This document shows positions 9,776 through 20,107 of a stretch of DNA of 64,000 bases, piece by piece. Source of the DNA: Cryptomeria japonica (Eukaryota; Streptophyta; Pinopsida; Cupressales; Cupressaceae); contig NC_081414.1 of NCBI RefSeq assembly GCF_030272615.1, positions 523,326,137 to 523,390,136 on the forward strand, read 5' to 3'. Every line of letters starts with the position of its first letter. Position 1 is the stretch's first letter. The notes under the pieces were generated by a model that saw nothing but the letters and a program-made list of their open reading frames with translations, had not been told where the DNA came from and searched no databases. The translations under genes and the position numbers were made by a program.

Positions 9776-11255
9776 TGTAGATAGGAATCTAGAAATCATC
9801 AAAGCAAATATAAACATTAGCCTAGCTCAATCACGAAAACTAAATTGCAATGATAAATCCTAATTACATTCAATAGAGATACATTAAAAACAAGACATTC
9901 AATTCAAATGCAAACCATCACAAATGTGAAATGTCTCCTCAAGAATTCTCCATTGTCCTTCTTTCTCCTTCAAATGGCTTTGTTTTGTGGATCTCACCTA
10001 CAAGTGCATAAGCATAATATGAAAGCAAGATTGACAAGACAAGATGACAGCGTAAGGATACTCGAAGCGTGATTGATTTGGCCAGGGATCAGGGACCTTG
10101 ATTGAAGAATTTCATCCAATTTATAGACAAATTGGAGAAAAGATTAGATTAGCATGAAAGTGATTCGAATGGAAATTCAAATCAAGAATAGCAAAATTAT
10201 GACATGTGTATGACAAATTACTATGCAAGGATTTATGATGATTTATGACAATTTATGACAAATTGCTATGCAAGGATTTATGACAAGATTTTGAAATAGA
10301 AATAGACATTTAGGAATTTAGAAAATTAAGTTGGAAATAATGACTTGGAAATTAGGAAATTGATGAAAATTAGGTAAATTAATTAATAATTTCTCATTCA
10401 TTAATTAATTTACAAAAATATGAGGAATTAATTAGCCAATTAAATAAACATTTAATTGTGACAAGAAGACTTAGGATAAATAAATAAATCATTTATCCTA
10501 AAGAGAAAATGGAGAGAAAATGACAAACAAGGTTAAATGAATAAATCATGAAACCCTAGAAGATAAATTAGAAATGCAAGGACAACAATTAGGTCTTGAT
10601 GTAAAATTGATCTGATGTTGATTCAATCATGATTTTGAATTGATAAATGATTTGATTGATATATGCGCCAATTGACAAGGAACAATGACTAATTGATCCA
10701 AATTGACATGATTAAGAAGGATGATGATCGATGTCAAATCAATCGCAAAATGACAAAAATGGCAACGATCGATGACAAAATAGATTGCAAAATGACAAGA
10801 TTGAAAATGACCACGATCGATGACAAATCGATCGCAAGATGACAAGATTGAAAATGACAACGACCGATGACAAATCGATCGCATGATGATAATATTGAAA
10901 ATGACAATGATTGATGACAAATCGATCGCAAATCGACAAGATCGATAAGAGGACAAAACCCTAATTAGGTCATCGATTAGGATTGACGATGTCCAATATC
11001 TGACAAATGAGCACGCGCATTGATGTGACATGATAAGATCGATCAAAATCATGACTGAAGATTGTTGTCGACAAGACCAAATTTGAAAGCGATAAAAATG
11101 AGGAATGTAGAAGAAGGACTCAATGTTCGCAAATGATAAAGACCAAGTGCGTGACATAGGAGAAATGTTAATGCGATGCAAAAACCCTAAAATAAGGCAA
11201 TGCACAAATGTTAAAGTACGACTCCGCAAGCGTTGACCATTTTTAGACGTCTACA
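9776..11255 (-). repeat. X- 5' LTR (about 1.48 kb)
   Basis: On the minus strand it begins TGTAGACGTCTAAAAATGG and ends ATCTACA, so it has TGTAGA/TCTACA inverted termini, and it is followed by a PBS-like sequence. The X+ LTR begins TGTAATACCCTAAAAATGG, sharing the CTAAAAATGGTCA word. No second copy is in the window, so LTR status rests on the termini, the PBS and the position. It contains a 47-bp tandem repeat. Confidence 0.65.
10726..10945. repeat. 47-bp tandem repeat inside X- LTR
   Basis: Five units start at 10726, 10767, 10815, 10862 and 10909, giving steps of 41, 48, 47 and 47 bp. Each has a GATCGATGACAAATCGATCG-like core with palindromic ATCGAT/CGATCG words, then a TGACAAGATTGAAAATGACA-like spacer. 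The open frames across it on the minus strand are by-products of the repeat. Confidence 0.85.
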
Positions 11256-11275
11256 GAAATCACTATGCAATCATA

Positions 11276-11337
11276 GGAAATATCTATGAGAATGATCAGA
11301 TCTAATGAAATTCTTGATCATTCTCATAGATATTTTC
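11276..11337. repeat. Fold-back at the 5' breakpoint of Copia C
   Basis: The arm at 11276-11298 and the arm at 11315-11337 are reverse complements over 23 bp with one mismatch (AAATATCTATGAGAATGATC and its complement), separated by a 16-bp loop. The fold-back lies between the X- LTR tip and the first recognisable copia codon. The loop word ATGAAATTCTTGATC recurs in the copia coding sequence just downstream, which suggests a template-switch or fill-in junction. Confidence 0.8.
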
Positions 11338-11338
11338 T

Positions 11339-13859
11339 ATGTTAAAGTTCAACACAAGCTATGAAATTCTTGATCTTATTCATATTGATCTGTGTGGATC
11401 GGCAAGGACTGAAAGTTTTCAAGGTTATAGATACTCTATGTTTCTTATTGATGATTATTCACAAATGATGTGGGTTACATTTTTGAGAGAAAAATCAAAA
11501 GCTCTCGAGAAATTCAAAATTTTCAAAGATATGGTTGAGATAGAAAAAGGATTGAAGATAAAATGTTTAAGATCAGATCAAGGTGGTGAGTTCAACAACT
11601 TTTATGAAAATAATGGAATCAGAAGACAATTTTCTTCACCTAGAACCTCACAACAAAATGGAATAGTGGAAAGGAAGAACAAAACTATCTTGGATGATAC
11701 AAGGACAATGATGATGGAAGCCAAAATGCCTAATATCTACTGGAGAGAAGTTGTCAATACTGCGGTATACACTTTCAACAAAATGCAGATAAAAGGTGAT
11801 ATCGGTAAGACTCCTTATGAATTATGGTTTGGTCATACTCCAACTGTCAGATATTTCAGAATTTTTGAAAGTAAATTCTATATTAGAAGAGATGATGCAT
11901 TAGGGAAATTTAATCGTAGAAGTGATGAAGGAATATTTTTGGGTTATTCTACTAAGATAAAAGCATACAGATGTTATAACAAAAGATTGAATAGGATAAT
12001 GGAAAGCATAAATGTCAAGGTGGATGAGCAAGGTAACAATCAAATCAGATCATATGATTATGTACCAAAAGATGAATTTGTCAGATCAGAACTGGTAGTG
12101 CAAGAATCAGTTCAATGCATAGATTCAATTGCTCTGGTAAAATAAAAAAATTCCATAGTGATTGTTGAAGAGCAAAAAAAATCAGAAACTCAAGAAAATC
12201 CTAAGCCCCCCAGGTATGTGAAGCTGAATCATTCTGAAGATCAAATTCATTGGAGGTAAAAGGAAAGATGTGATGACAAGAAGAAGGTTAGTTGTTGAAG
12301 AGGTATGTTTAATTTCTCAAATTCAACCAAAATATTTTATTGAAGCAAGTAAATATGAGAGTTGGGTAAAAGCAATGGAAGAGGAACTAGATCAAATAGA
12401 AAAGAATAAGACTTGGGAATTGGTTCCTAGGCCTAAGGATAAGAATTCTATTGGAACTAAATGGGTTTTTAGGAGTAAATTAAATGAGGAAGGCCAAGTT
12501 GTGAGAAATAAATCTAGACTGGTTTGCAAAGGTTACTCACAGGAAGAAGGGGTTGATTATGATGAGACTTATGCTTTGGTTGAAAGAATTAAAGTAGTAA
12601 GACTATTTCTTGCCTATACTGCATGCAAGAACTACAAGGTATATTAGATGGATGTCAAATGTGAATTTCTGAATGGATATCTTGAAGAAGAATTCTACAT
12701 TGAGCTTCCTAATGGATTTTCTTTATCAAAATACAAAGACATGGTTTGCAAATCGAAGAAAGCTTTATATGGATTGAAACAAGCCCCTAGAGCATATTAT
12801 GCTAGATTAGATAAATATCTTTCTAAGCTCAGTTTTAGCAAAGGTAATTCTGATAGTAACTTATATTATAAGATTGAGCATGATGATATACTAATAATTG
12901 AAGTCTTTATGGATGAAATCACTTTTGGTGGAGAAGAAAGTTTATGCATGAAATTTGCTAATGATATGAAGAATGAATTTGAAATGCCTCTGATTGGTGA
13001 GATGCAATTTTTGTTATGTTTATAGATTACTGAGACTGATAAAGGTATTTTCATCTATCAAACTAAGTATGTGAAGGAATTACTTAAGAAATTAAGACTT
13101 GAAAATTCTAAACCTGTTGGTACTCCTATTATAACTGGTTGTAAATTGTCGAAGGATGCTGAATCTCCTAGAATAAATCCAAGCAGATACAAATCAATGA
13201 TTAGTAGATTGCTATACTTAACTCGGACTAGACCTGATATAATGAATATTGTTTGTATTTCTTCTAGATTTTAGTCAAATCCTAGAGAAACTCATGATAT
13301 TACTGTTAAAAGGATATTCAAATATTTGACAGGTACAATAGATTATGGGTTATGGTATCCAAAGGATGATGATTTCAGACTATGTGCTTATATAGACTAT
13401 GATTGGGAAAGATATGTAGATGACTAGAAGAGCACTACAGGTGGTGTATTCTTTCTTGGGAAGAAATTGGTTTCATGACTTAGCAAGAAACAATCATGCA
13501 CTTTATTATCTATAGCTGAAGCTGAATATGTAGCTGTTGCAACTAACTGTACTCATATTTTATGGATGAAACAAACGTTAAAGGATATTAGCGTAAGTTA
13601 TGAAGAATCTATTGTTATTAACTATGATAACACTGCTGCTATTGATATGTCAAAGAATCTGATACTTCATTCCAAATCAAAAAACATTTCTATAAGGTAT
13701 AATTTCTTGAAAGAAAAGGTTGAAGCAAAGGAAGTCAGATTGGTTTATGTTCCTACTAAGGAACAAATTGCACATATTATAACAAAGACATTTTCTAAAG
13801 ATACTTTTGAATATCTCAAAGATCAGTTGGGAGTCATCACCCCCCCAGAAGAGACTTAG
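11339..13859 (+). pseudogene. Copia C pol, 5'-truncated (integrase, RT, RNase H)
   Basis: The frame opens inside integrase: gag, protease and the integrase zinc region are missing. The DDE triad is visible in IHIDLCG, RSDQGGEF and GIVERKN. RT follows from about 12270 (WVKAMEEELDQIEKNKTWEL, GTKWVF, KALYGLKQAPRA). The normal (F/Y)VDD site reads FMDE near 12908, so a catalytic aspartate is lost. RNase H runs from about 13380 to 13859 (TGGVFFLGKK, SIAEAEYVA, IDMSKN). Damage: a stop at 12143, a shift between 12145 and 12270, and stops at 12645, 13023, 13272, 13426 and 13476, most of them TAG where relatives have Gln. Wording around integrase and RT resembles the Angela/SIRE branch of plant copia, judged from memory. 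Confidence 0.85.
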
Positions 13860-14149
13860 AGATGCAAAGATGTATTAATCCGGTGAGCCTATCAGACATA
13901 TCTTCTGATCAGGGTTGATGAGATGATGTTGTTGCTTAGGGGGAGTAGTCAACTATTTGGTTTATATATATTTTATTTTGGTAACCATCCTTTGTCATTG
14001 ATGTCAAAGGGGGAGATGGTGTTCTTGTGTTCATTTGTTAATCAAAGGGGGAGACATATTTCAGACCAGTCTTTGGGAGATTGTTGGCATTCCTTGGCAC
14101 TTGGATGTTTTTCACATTCAGTGTTGCCATCAATTCCAAAGGGGGAGAT
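13860..14149 (+). other. Copia C region between RNase H and LTR, with PPT copies
   Basis: Non-coding. It holds several AGGGGGAG words (near 13939, 14008, 14048 and 14140), like the copies in Copia A and B. The last one, AAAGGGGGAGAT at 14138-14149, abuts the LTR and is the likely functional polypurine tract. The sequence GTGTTGCCATCAATTCCAAA before it is almost identical in the other copia families here. Confidence 0.75.
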
Positions 14150-15358
14150 TGTTGGCAATATGCTAGATTTGGTTAAGTGTCATCATTTATGTCAACACTA
14201 TATCCTGGTTGGATATGGTTCTGCTATTCCGGTTGGACCTATCCTGGTTATACTTGGTGTTTGTCTTGGTTTTGGCTATGGTTTTGATTTGGTATGATCA
14301 AATCCTTGGATTTGGTTTTGGATGGTTATTCAAGATGGTCATATGTTTTTCATATTCTATTGATTCATGATTTGGTGCTCTAGAAGCTATCACATATGTT
14401 CCTAGTTGACATTTCTTGGTACTGGTTACCTTTACCGATTGGCAATATTTGATGATATGGTTAAGTTTTTTTGATCCGGCTTATGGAAATGTTTTCTAAT
14501 GTGTTGAAGGTGTTTCTTAATCATGTTCTAATTGTTTGGTGGCTTCACATTGGCCGGTGTGCTGGTTTGGTGGTCCTATTTGGACCCAGTTATATATTCT
14601 ATGTTATTGCACTGAGGGTTTCTACCGGTTGGTGAAACATGTTGGAGGTTGGTCTTAGCATGATTTTTGGCAAATGTAATTATTTGGGAATTTGAATTAG
14701 GTCCATGCTATGTAGTGTAAATCACAATATTGGTGAGGTGATATCATGTAATGTAATTTTTGTCATTATGGGTTTATGGGTTTAGGGTTTAGCCGATCTT
14801 ATCAATAAGGTTGATGATCTGTATTTATAGGTGAATTATTCATGTAATCTTGGTGTCGATGGTTATGCCTACATTAGTAGAGAAAGGTTTATGTGTGAAT
14901 AGTGATATATAATTCAATGGAAGGTTGTGAATGATTTGGTGCAGGGCTAACATTTGTACTTAACCAAAACCGTATCAAGCATTAGGAAATGCTACTTCCA
15001 CAGTTCATTCTTTCTAGATTGTAGTCTGATGTTTTTGTAAGTCAGCGAGACTTCCTTTTTTGATGATAAGTGTGCTCTAGGAGGTTGTCCTGATTGCAAG
15101 TGAAATCCCCATTGTAATTATTTCACATACTACTGCAAAAGTATTATTTAATTATGTGTAAGGTTTCCCACCGTGGTTTTTCCCTTTACCGAGTTTTCCA
15201 CGTCAAAAATATTGGTGTTGTGTGTACTATGCTTTCGTGCTTTATCTTTCATTATGTTTGGTTTCTTTGTGCTCTAGTATAAAATTTATAATCTGCATTA
15301 ATTGTTGTACTTGTGAGAAAACTTATTCACCCCCCCTCTCAGTTTTCTCCATGTATCA
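14150..15358 (+). repeat. Copia C 3' LTR
   Basis: It starts TGTTGGCAATATG right after the polypurine tract. The end is placed at ATGTATCA, 16 bases after the CCCCCCCTCTCAG run that closes all copia LTRs in this window. It contains the conserved block GGTTTCCCACCGTGGTTTTT at about 15165. The 5' LTR is missing because the element is truncated, so the outer end is an estimate. Confidence 0.7.
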
Positions 15359-16249
15359 GACCTATCTAATAGAGTATGCGTGGGATCTTCTATCATCTCC
15401 TCCCACGAGTGGTGGTTCCTTTGGTTCCACATGGCCGGGTGGTTTGATGGCTTCTTCCATTAGGATGATCTTTGTTGGATGGTATTTGTGGATGTGGATA
15501 TCTTGTCTTCTCAGCTTTAGATGGATTCATGTAGCAGGTTGATGTAATGATTATATAGCATGTATGTAGTGATTCACAATGTAATTATAATGTAAATAGA
15601 ACTATGGACCTTGTTGTAAATGATATTGTATTCATGTAATAGTATGTTAGGAGGATAAATAATGTAACTTGTCATATTGGTTCGTTAATGGAAATTGATT
15701 CATGGATGTTTATTTGGTCTTATGTAATGTTGGATATATGTTAGATTATCTTGTGATTATTTCATGATGATATTATTGTATAAGTGATTTTGGGAGTAGG
15801 AACATTCGCTATTGGTGTTTTAAAATGAATTTAAAAGGGATTGGTTAAGTGTTCTTAGTATATGGATATAATCATGACATATAATAGTGAAAGATCATGT
15901 GTGCATTGTAAGAGTGATTCATTCTAGGAATTAGTATGTATTAGTTTAAGGTGGTAATTCTGATATTGTGCTTATGATGTTATGTTGTGTTATTATTTAT
16001 GGTTAGTTTAAGTGATGATATTGAGATGCCCTAGAGGATGTTTGATATGTTTTGTTTATTTCCATTTGCATTATGTTCTTATGTGAATTAATCATGATGG
16101 TTAGATATTATATTGTTAATGAATAATTATTGCATTTGAATAAGATGATAGAAATGGTTGTATTAGTTAATGTTTGAAAAAAAGAAAAATTTATCTCTAT
16201 TGCATGTTAGCTAGTGTATTTTCTCTAGGGTATTTTGGTGGGCATTACA
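15359..16249 (+). repeat. Gypsy LTR 3' portion, truncated by Copia C
   Basis: The stretch ends GGTGGGCATTACA at 16249. This is the reverse complement of the tip TGTAATGCCCACC that begins the Z LTR at 34375, and the match extends about 30 bp. The bodies then differ, so this is a related but different gypsy LTR in plus orientation. No PBS or gag follows it. I see nothing coding; the small open frame near 15222-15542 spans the junction and is not a gene. Confidence 0.5.
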
Positions 16250-18698
16250 ACCTCTAACCATTTCATGCATTCACTATTATTATTTATCCCCTTAATCATA
16301 TCATATGTTTTAGGTTCTCATGTTCAATGTTTCCATCATCTAATTCCCAATCTTTAACAATCTTATCAAATTAATCCATTTCCATAAACTACATCTACTT
16401 CCAACATTGAAGCATAACACAATAAAATCAGCTAAATAATATTCTCCTTATTCCATTAGAACATATCCATACATCAATTACATAACATATCAATATCACT
16501 TGAATAATTAATATCTCATTTCATAATCACTACAACATGAGCATATCTCATCTAGCACAAGTACACATGTTCTCCTATAACTATTTCAAGTGTTTACATT
16601 TATTTTCATATATATCAATGGGTATTAAAAAATAATCACTCTAACCACTATAAATCTAAATACATATATCATCTTCCATGAAGATGCTTATCCATCAAAA
16701 TGAAGATCCAATCCATGCACGAAGAGAAGAACACCATCAAGCAATGGAAAAACCCCATTGGTAAAAATCACCAACCACCCGACCAATGTGGAATCTTGAA
16801 GGAACCACCCCCCATGCTAGGAGATGATGCTAGGTCCCAATGCACACTCTACATCTAAGGTTGACACTTAATACCGAGGACTAGACCATAACGTAGACTT
16901 TCATGCATGGACAAACACAAAAAACACAATAAGGAAACTCCTAGATGCTATCAATTCAAAGAAGGCAAGAATGAAAATGTAACCAATAACAAGGGGACAC
17001 ATGTAGGAGTGGAGTATCATCACATGCCATCCACATAACATAACAACAAGGCACTAGCCCGATGGACATGTGGAGCCATCTCAACCTATGAGAGACTAAA
17101 AGAGATTAGCTTACTGTCATCACGGCCTTCTCATGCCTCTCCTAGAACATCCTCCCTAGGACTAGGCCATGAGGCTAAATCAAATTATTATCTTATTTGT
17201 TTGCTAACTATCCATCTCATATTCATTTTATGTTATCACTTGTTTTACAATGCAAGGAAAACCCCATTGTGCCTTGGTGGTCTAGAATTCATCCATCCTT
17301 ACAAGGAACCTCATGAGAGTCTATCTCTCGTGACCTCGGTCATCACAAGGAATCCCACTCCCCCTATCATGGACCCATACAAAAGTAACATGCCCAAGAG
17401 ATCCTAAAAGAAAGTATGCAAACTAAAAAGAGATTCATATCATGTAGCCTAAACATTCCATGTGAATATATAAATGAGCAAGAAGCATGAAACAAGACTA
17501 CAAAAATACAAAGAATAAGAAAGGGGACCTCTTGGAAAGAAATCATAAAACAAGGGCCAATCAACAAGGCTATCATAGGTTGCTAAAAAGGCATAATAAA
17601 AATCACAACAAGGCCATACACTTTCCAGTATAAACAATAACCAGATGCAGCCTTATCTCATGGCATCTCCACATGAGAGGAACCCAATAGCACTAAAATA
17701 TGAGGATCAAGATCTCATAAAACATCACAAAACCATAATATTTAGCATAGGAAAATCTGAAACACAAAAAAAAACACATCATAACCTATCCTCTGGTACA
17801 AAAATGACTGAGAGAAATAAATCAAAATAAGCAAAAATACCAGAAAACTCTAAATATACAGTCATAGTGTTTTAGTCATAATCTAAAAACCAAAAAACAA
17901 GTTTCACAATTTTTACATAGAATTTACAAGACTTCAAGGAGAAAAAACAAAATAAAATTTGTGCAAACCTAGTTGATAATTGAGATATTTTCAAAAGAAA
18001 GTTGCAGACCTGTACATAAGAACAACACAAACATAAAATACAGGTTGCAATGCAGAAGACTTTACAAATAAGAAAGTAAATTCAACACTTGAAGGGAATG
18101 CACAAAATAGGAATTGACAGGGTCACCTAGTTCCATCAACACTGAGGAACAAACAAAAATGAAAAGGGCTAAGTGAAGAGGGAGATTTCACAAGAAATGA
18201 ATATCTCTGCAACAAAAATATGAACCTTCAGAATGCTCTCCCGGAGAGATCATTTCCAAAATAAGCATCGAAAGAAAATGCAGAAGGAAAGGCACAAGCT
18301 ACATAAGCCAATCTTCAACCAAGAATACACAAAAGAAGCATCACATTGTTGTGACCGACATTCTATAGGGAGATGAACATACATAAATAAAACTATGAAT
18401 ACAAACACCAAATATAGTTTATCTCAAAATGATTAAAATAGTATGAATAAAATAACAATAGCTATTTAGCTTCAGACAAGAAATGTACAAAGATGAGACC
18501 ATTGCCTAGAACAACATTCTACAGGCAACTAAAAATGCATACAACCAACAACTTAATATATGCACAAATAAATTTTACCCCTATTCATTGCAACAAGAAT
18601 ATATGTAATACAAATATATATTCCCCAAATTCCCAACAAGCAAAAACCTTTGGTTATTTATTAAGGTTGTTTAAAATTTATTTACTACTTAATTGCTT
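16250..18698 (-). repeat. Left copy of repeat R, probable Z 3' LTR
   Basis: The part 16250 to about 17440 matches 35458-36082 plus 37633-38190 on the same strand, with many shared runs (for example GCTAGGAGATGATGCTAGGT and AAAGTAACATGCCCAAGAG). The rest, 17440-18698, is AT-rich with no match in the window. The right copy continues from the LTR tip of the minus-strand Z gypsy, so the pair is best read as its two LTRs, with Copia B inserted between. The left end is cut at 16250 by another LTR, so the U5 part is missing. No genes. Confidence 0.5.
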
Positions 18699-19657
18699 GA
18701 AGGATTGAAGCATAACTTCTTGAGTTTTGGTAAGCTCAATGATAAAGTTTATCATCTTGAGTTCAAGAATGGAGTGTGCAAGATTTTAGGAGGCAAAGGA
18801 GATCTGATTACTACCAGTAAACAAAAAAAAAGGTATTTTATTCCATCTGAACACTAATGTTAACAGTTGTTTGGTTGCACAAGTTTAGGACAATTGGCTA
18901 TGGAATAAAAGATTTGGTCACGTAAATTATGATAATTTGGTCAAGGTTAGAAAGTCAAGTATGGTTAGAGGTATGCCACAACTAGTCAAACTAGACAATG
19001 TGTTTTGTAAGGAGTGTCAGTTAGGTAAGATGACTACTTCCTCTTTCAAAAGAAAATCATTTTCTTCTAAAAATATTTTAGATTTGGTGCACACTGATTT
19101 ATGTGGTCCTATGAGGACTAGGAGTTTTCAAGGTGATAAATATTTCATGATATTTACTAATGATCATTCAAGAATGATTTGGGTTAAATTTTTTAAGGAG
19201 AAGTTTGATGCTTTCAGCAAGTTTAAGGCATTCAAAGCCTTAGTGGAGAAATAAACCGGTAAGAACCTAAAGTGCTTGACATCTGACTAGGGTGGAGAAT
19301 TCATATCAGCTGAATTTGTGAAATACTATGATGATAATGGAATCAAGAGACAACTATTGGCACCAAGGACACCACAACATAATGGGATTGTAGAAAGGAG
19401 GAACCAGACCATAGTTGAAGCAACAAGAACAATGTTGATACAAGGGGATGTACCTAAAAAGTTTTGGAGAGAAGCAGTCAGCACTGCAGTATACACAATG
19501 AATCAGATATTGGTCAAGAAAGGTAGTGACAAAACTCCCTATGAATTATGGTATGGTCATACTCCTAATGTTAGTCATTTCAAAGTCGTTGGTAGCAGGT
19601 GTTGCATAAAGAGAGAAGAAGAAGAAGAAGAAGAAGAAGAAGAAGAAGAAGAAGAAG

Positions 19658-19688
<31 letters not shown>

Positions 19689-20107
19689 CCCTAGACTAGT
19701 TGATAAAAATGTGGGTGTTCAAGAACAAATTGAATGAAGAAACTGGAGGAACTTGATCAAATAGAGAAGAACAATACTTGATTACTTGTCCCTAGACTAG
19801 TTGATAAAAATGTGATTGATACCAAGTGGGTGTTCAAGAACAAATTGAATGAAGATGGTGAAGTGATTAGGAACAAGGCCAGAGTAGTTTGCAAAGGATA
19901 TGCACAAGAAGAAGGTGAGGATTATGGAGAAACCTTTGCATTGGTTGCTAGACTGGAAGGAGTAAGAATGATACTTGCTTTTGGAGCATTGAAAGGATTC
20001 AAGGTATACCAAATGGATGTCAAGTCTGCATTTTTTAATGGAATTATAGAAGAAGAGGTCTACATTGAACAACTAGATGGGTTTGCATTGACTGAGGACA
20101 AGGATAT
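18699..20107 (+). pseudogene. Copia B1 fragment: pre-integrase, integrase and RT start
   Basis: It begins abruptly at the codons for LEGLKH (protease-integrase linker). It then encodes the integrase zinc region (KRFGHVNYDNLVKV, CKECQLGK), the catalytic core (VHTDLCGP, a damaged second aspartate region with TAG, GIVERRNQT) and the start of RT (VIDTKWVFKNKLNEDGEV, KGYAQEEGEDYGET, VYQMDVKSAFFNG). It stops at TEDKDIL near 20107, where the sequence switches to a minus-strand copia. Between integrase and RT a GAA expansion and a 50-bp duplication replace the linker. Copia B3 starts at the same codon (25186), so the two plus fragments share a breakpoint. Confidence 0.85.
19611..19686. repeat. (GAA)n microsatellite inside Copia B1
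   Basis: About 25 uninterrupted GAA units, read as poly-Glu in the copia frame. The corresponding part of Copia B3 (26176-26200) has only about five GAA units, so this is an expansion of a native tract. It is directly followed by a partial duplication: 19688-19737 repeats 19789-19855 minus 14 internal bases (ATTGATACCAAGTG). Confidence 0.95.

Noticed and set aside
10627-11229. 200-residue open frame on the minus strand
   Set aside because: It lies over the 47-bp tandem repeat inside an LTR and has no recognisable domain.
15222-15542. 106-residue open frame
   Set aside because: It spans the end of the Copia C LTR and unrelated flank; no domain.
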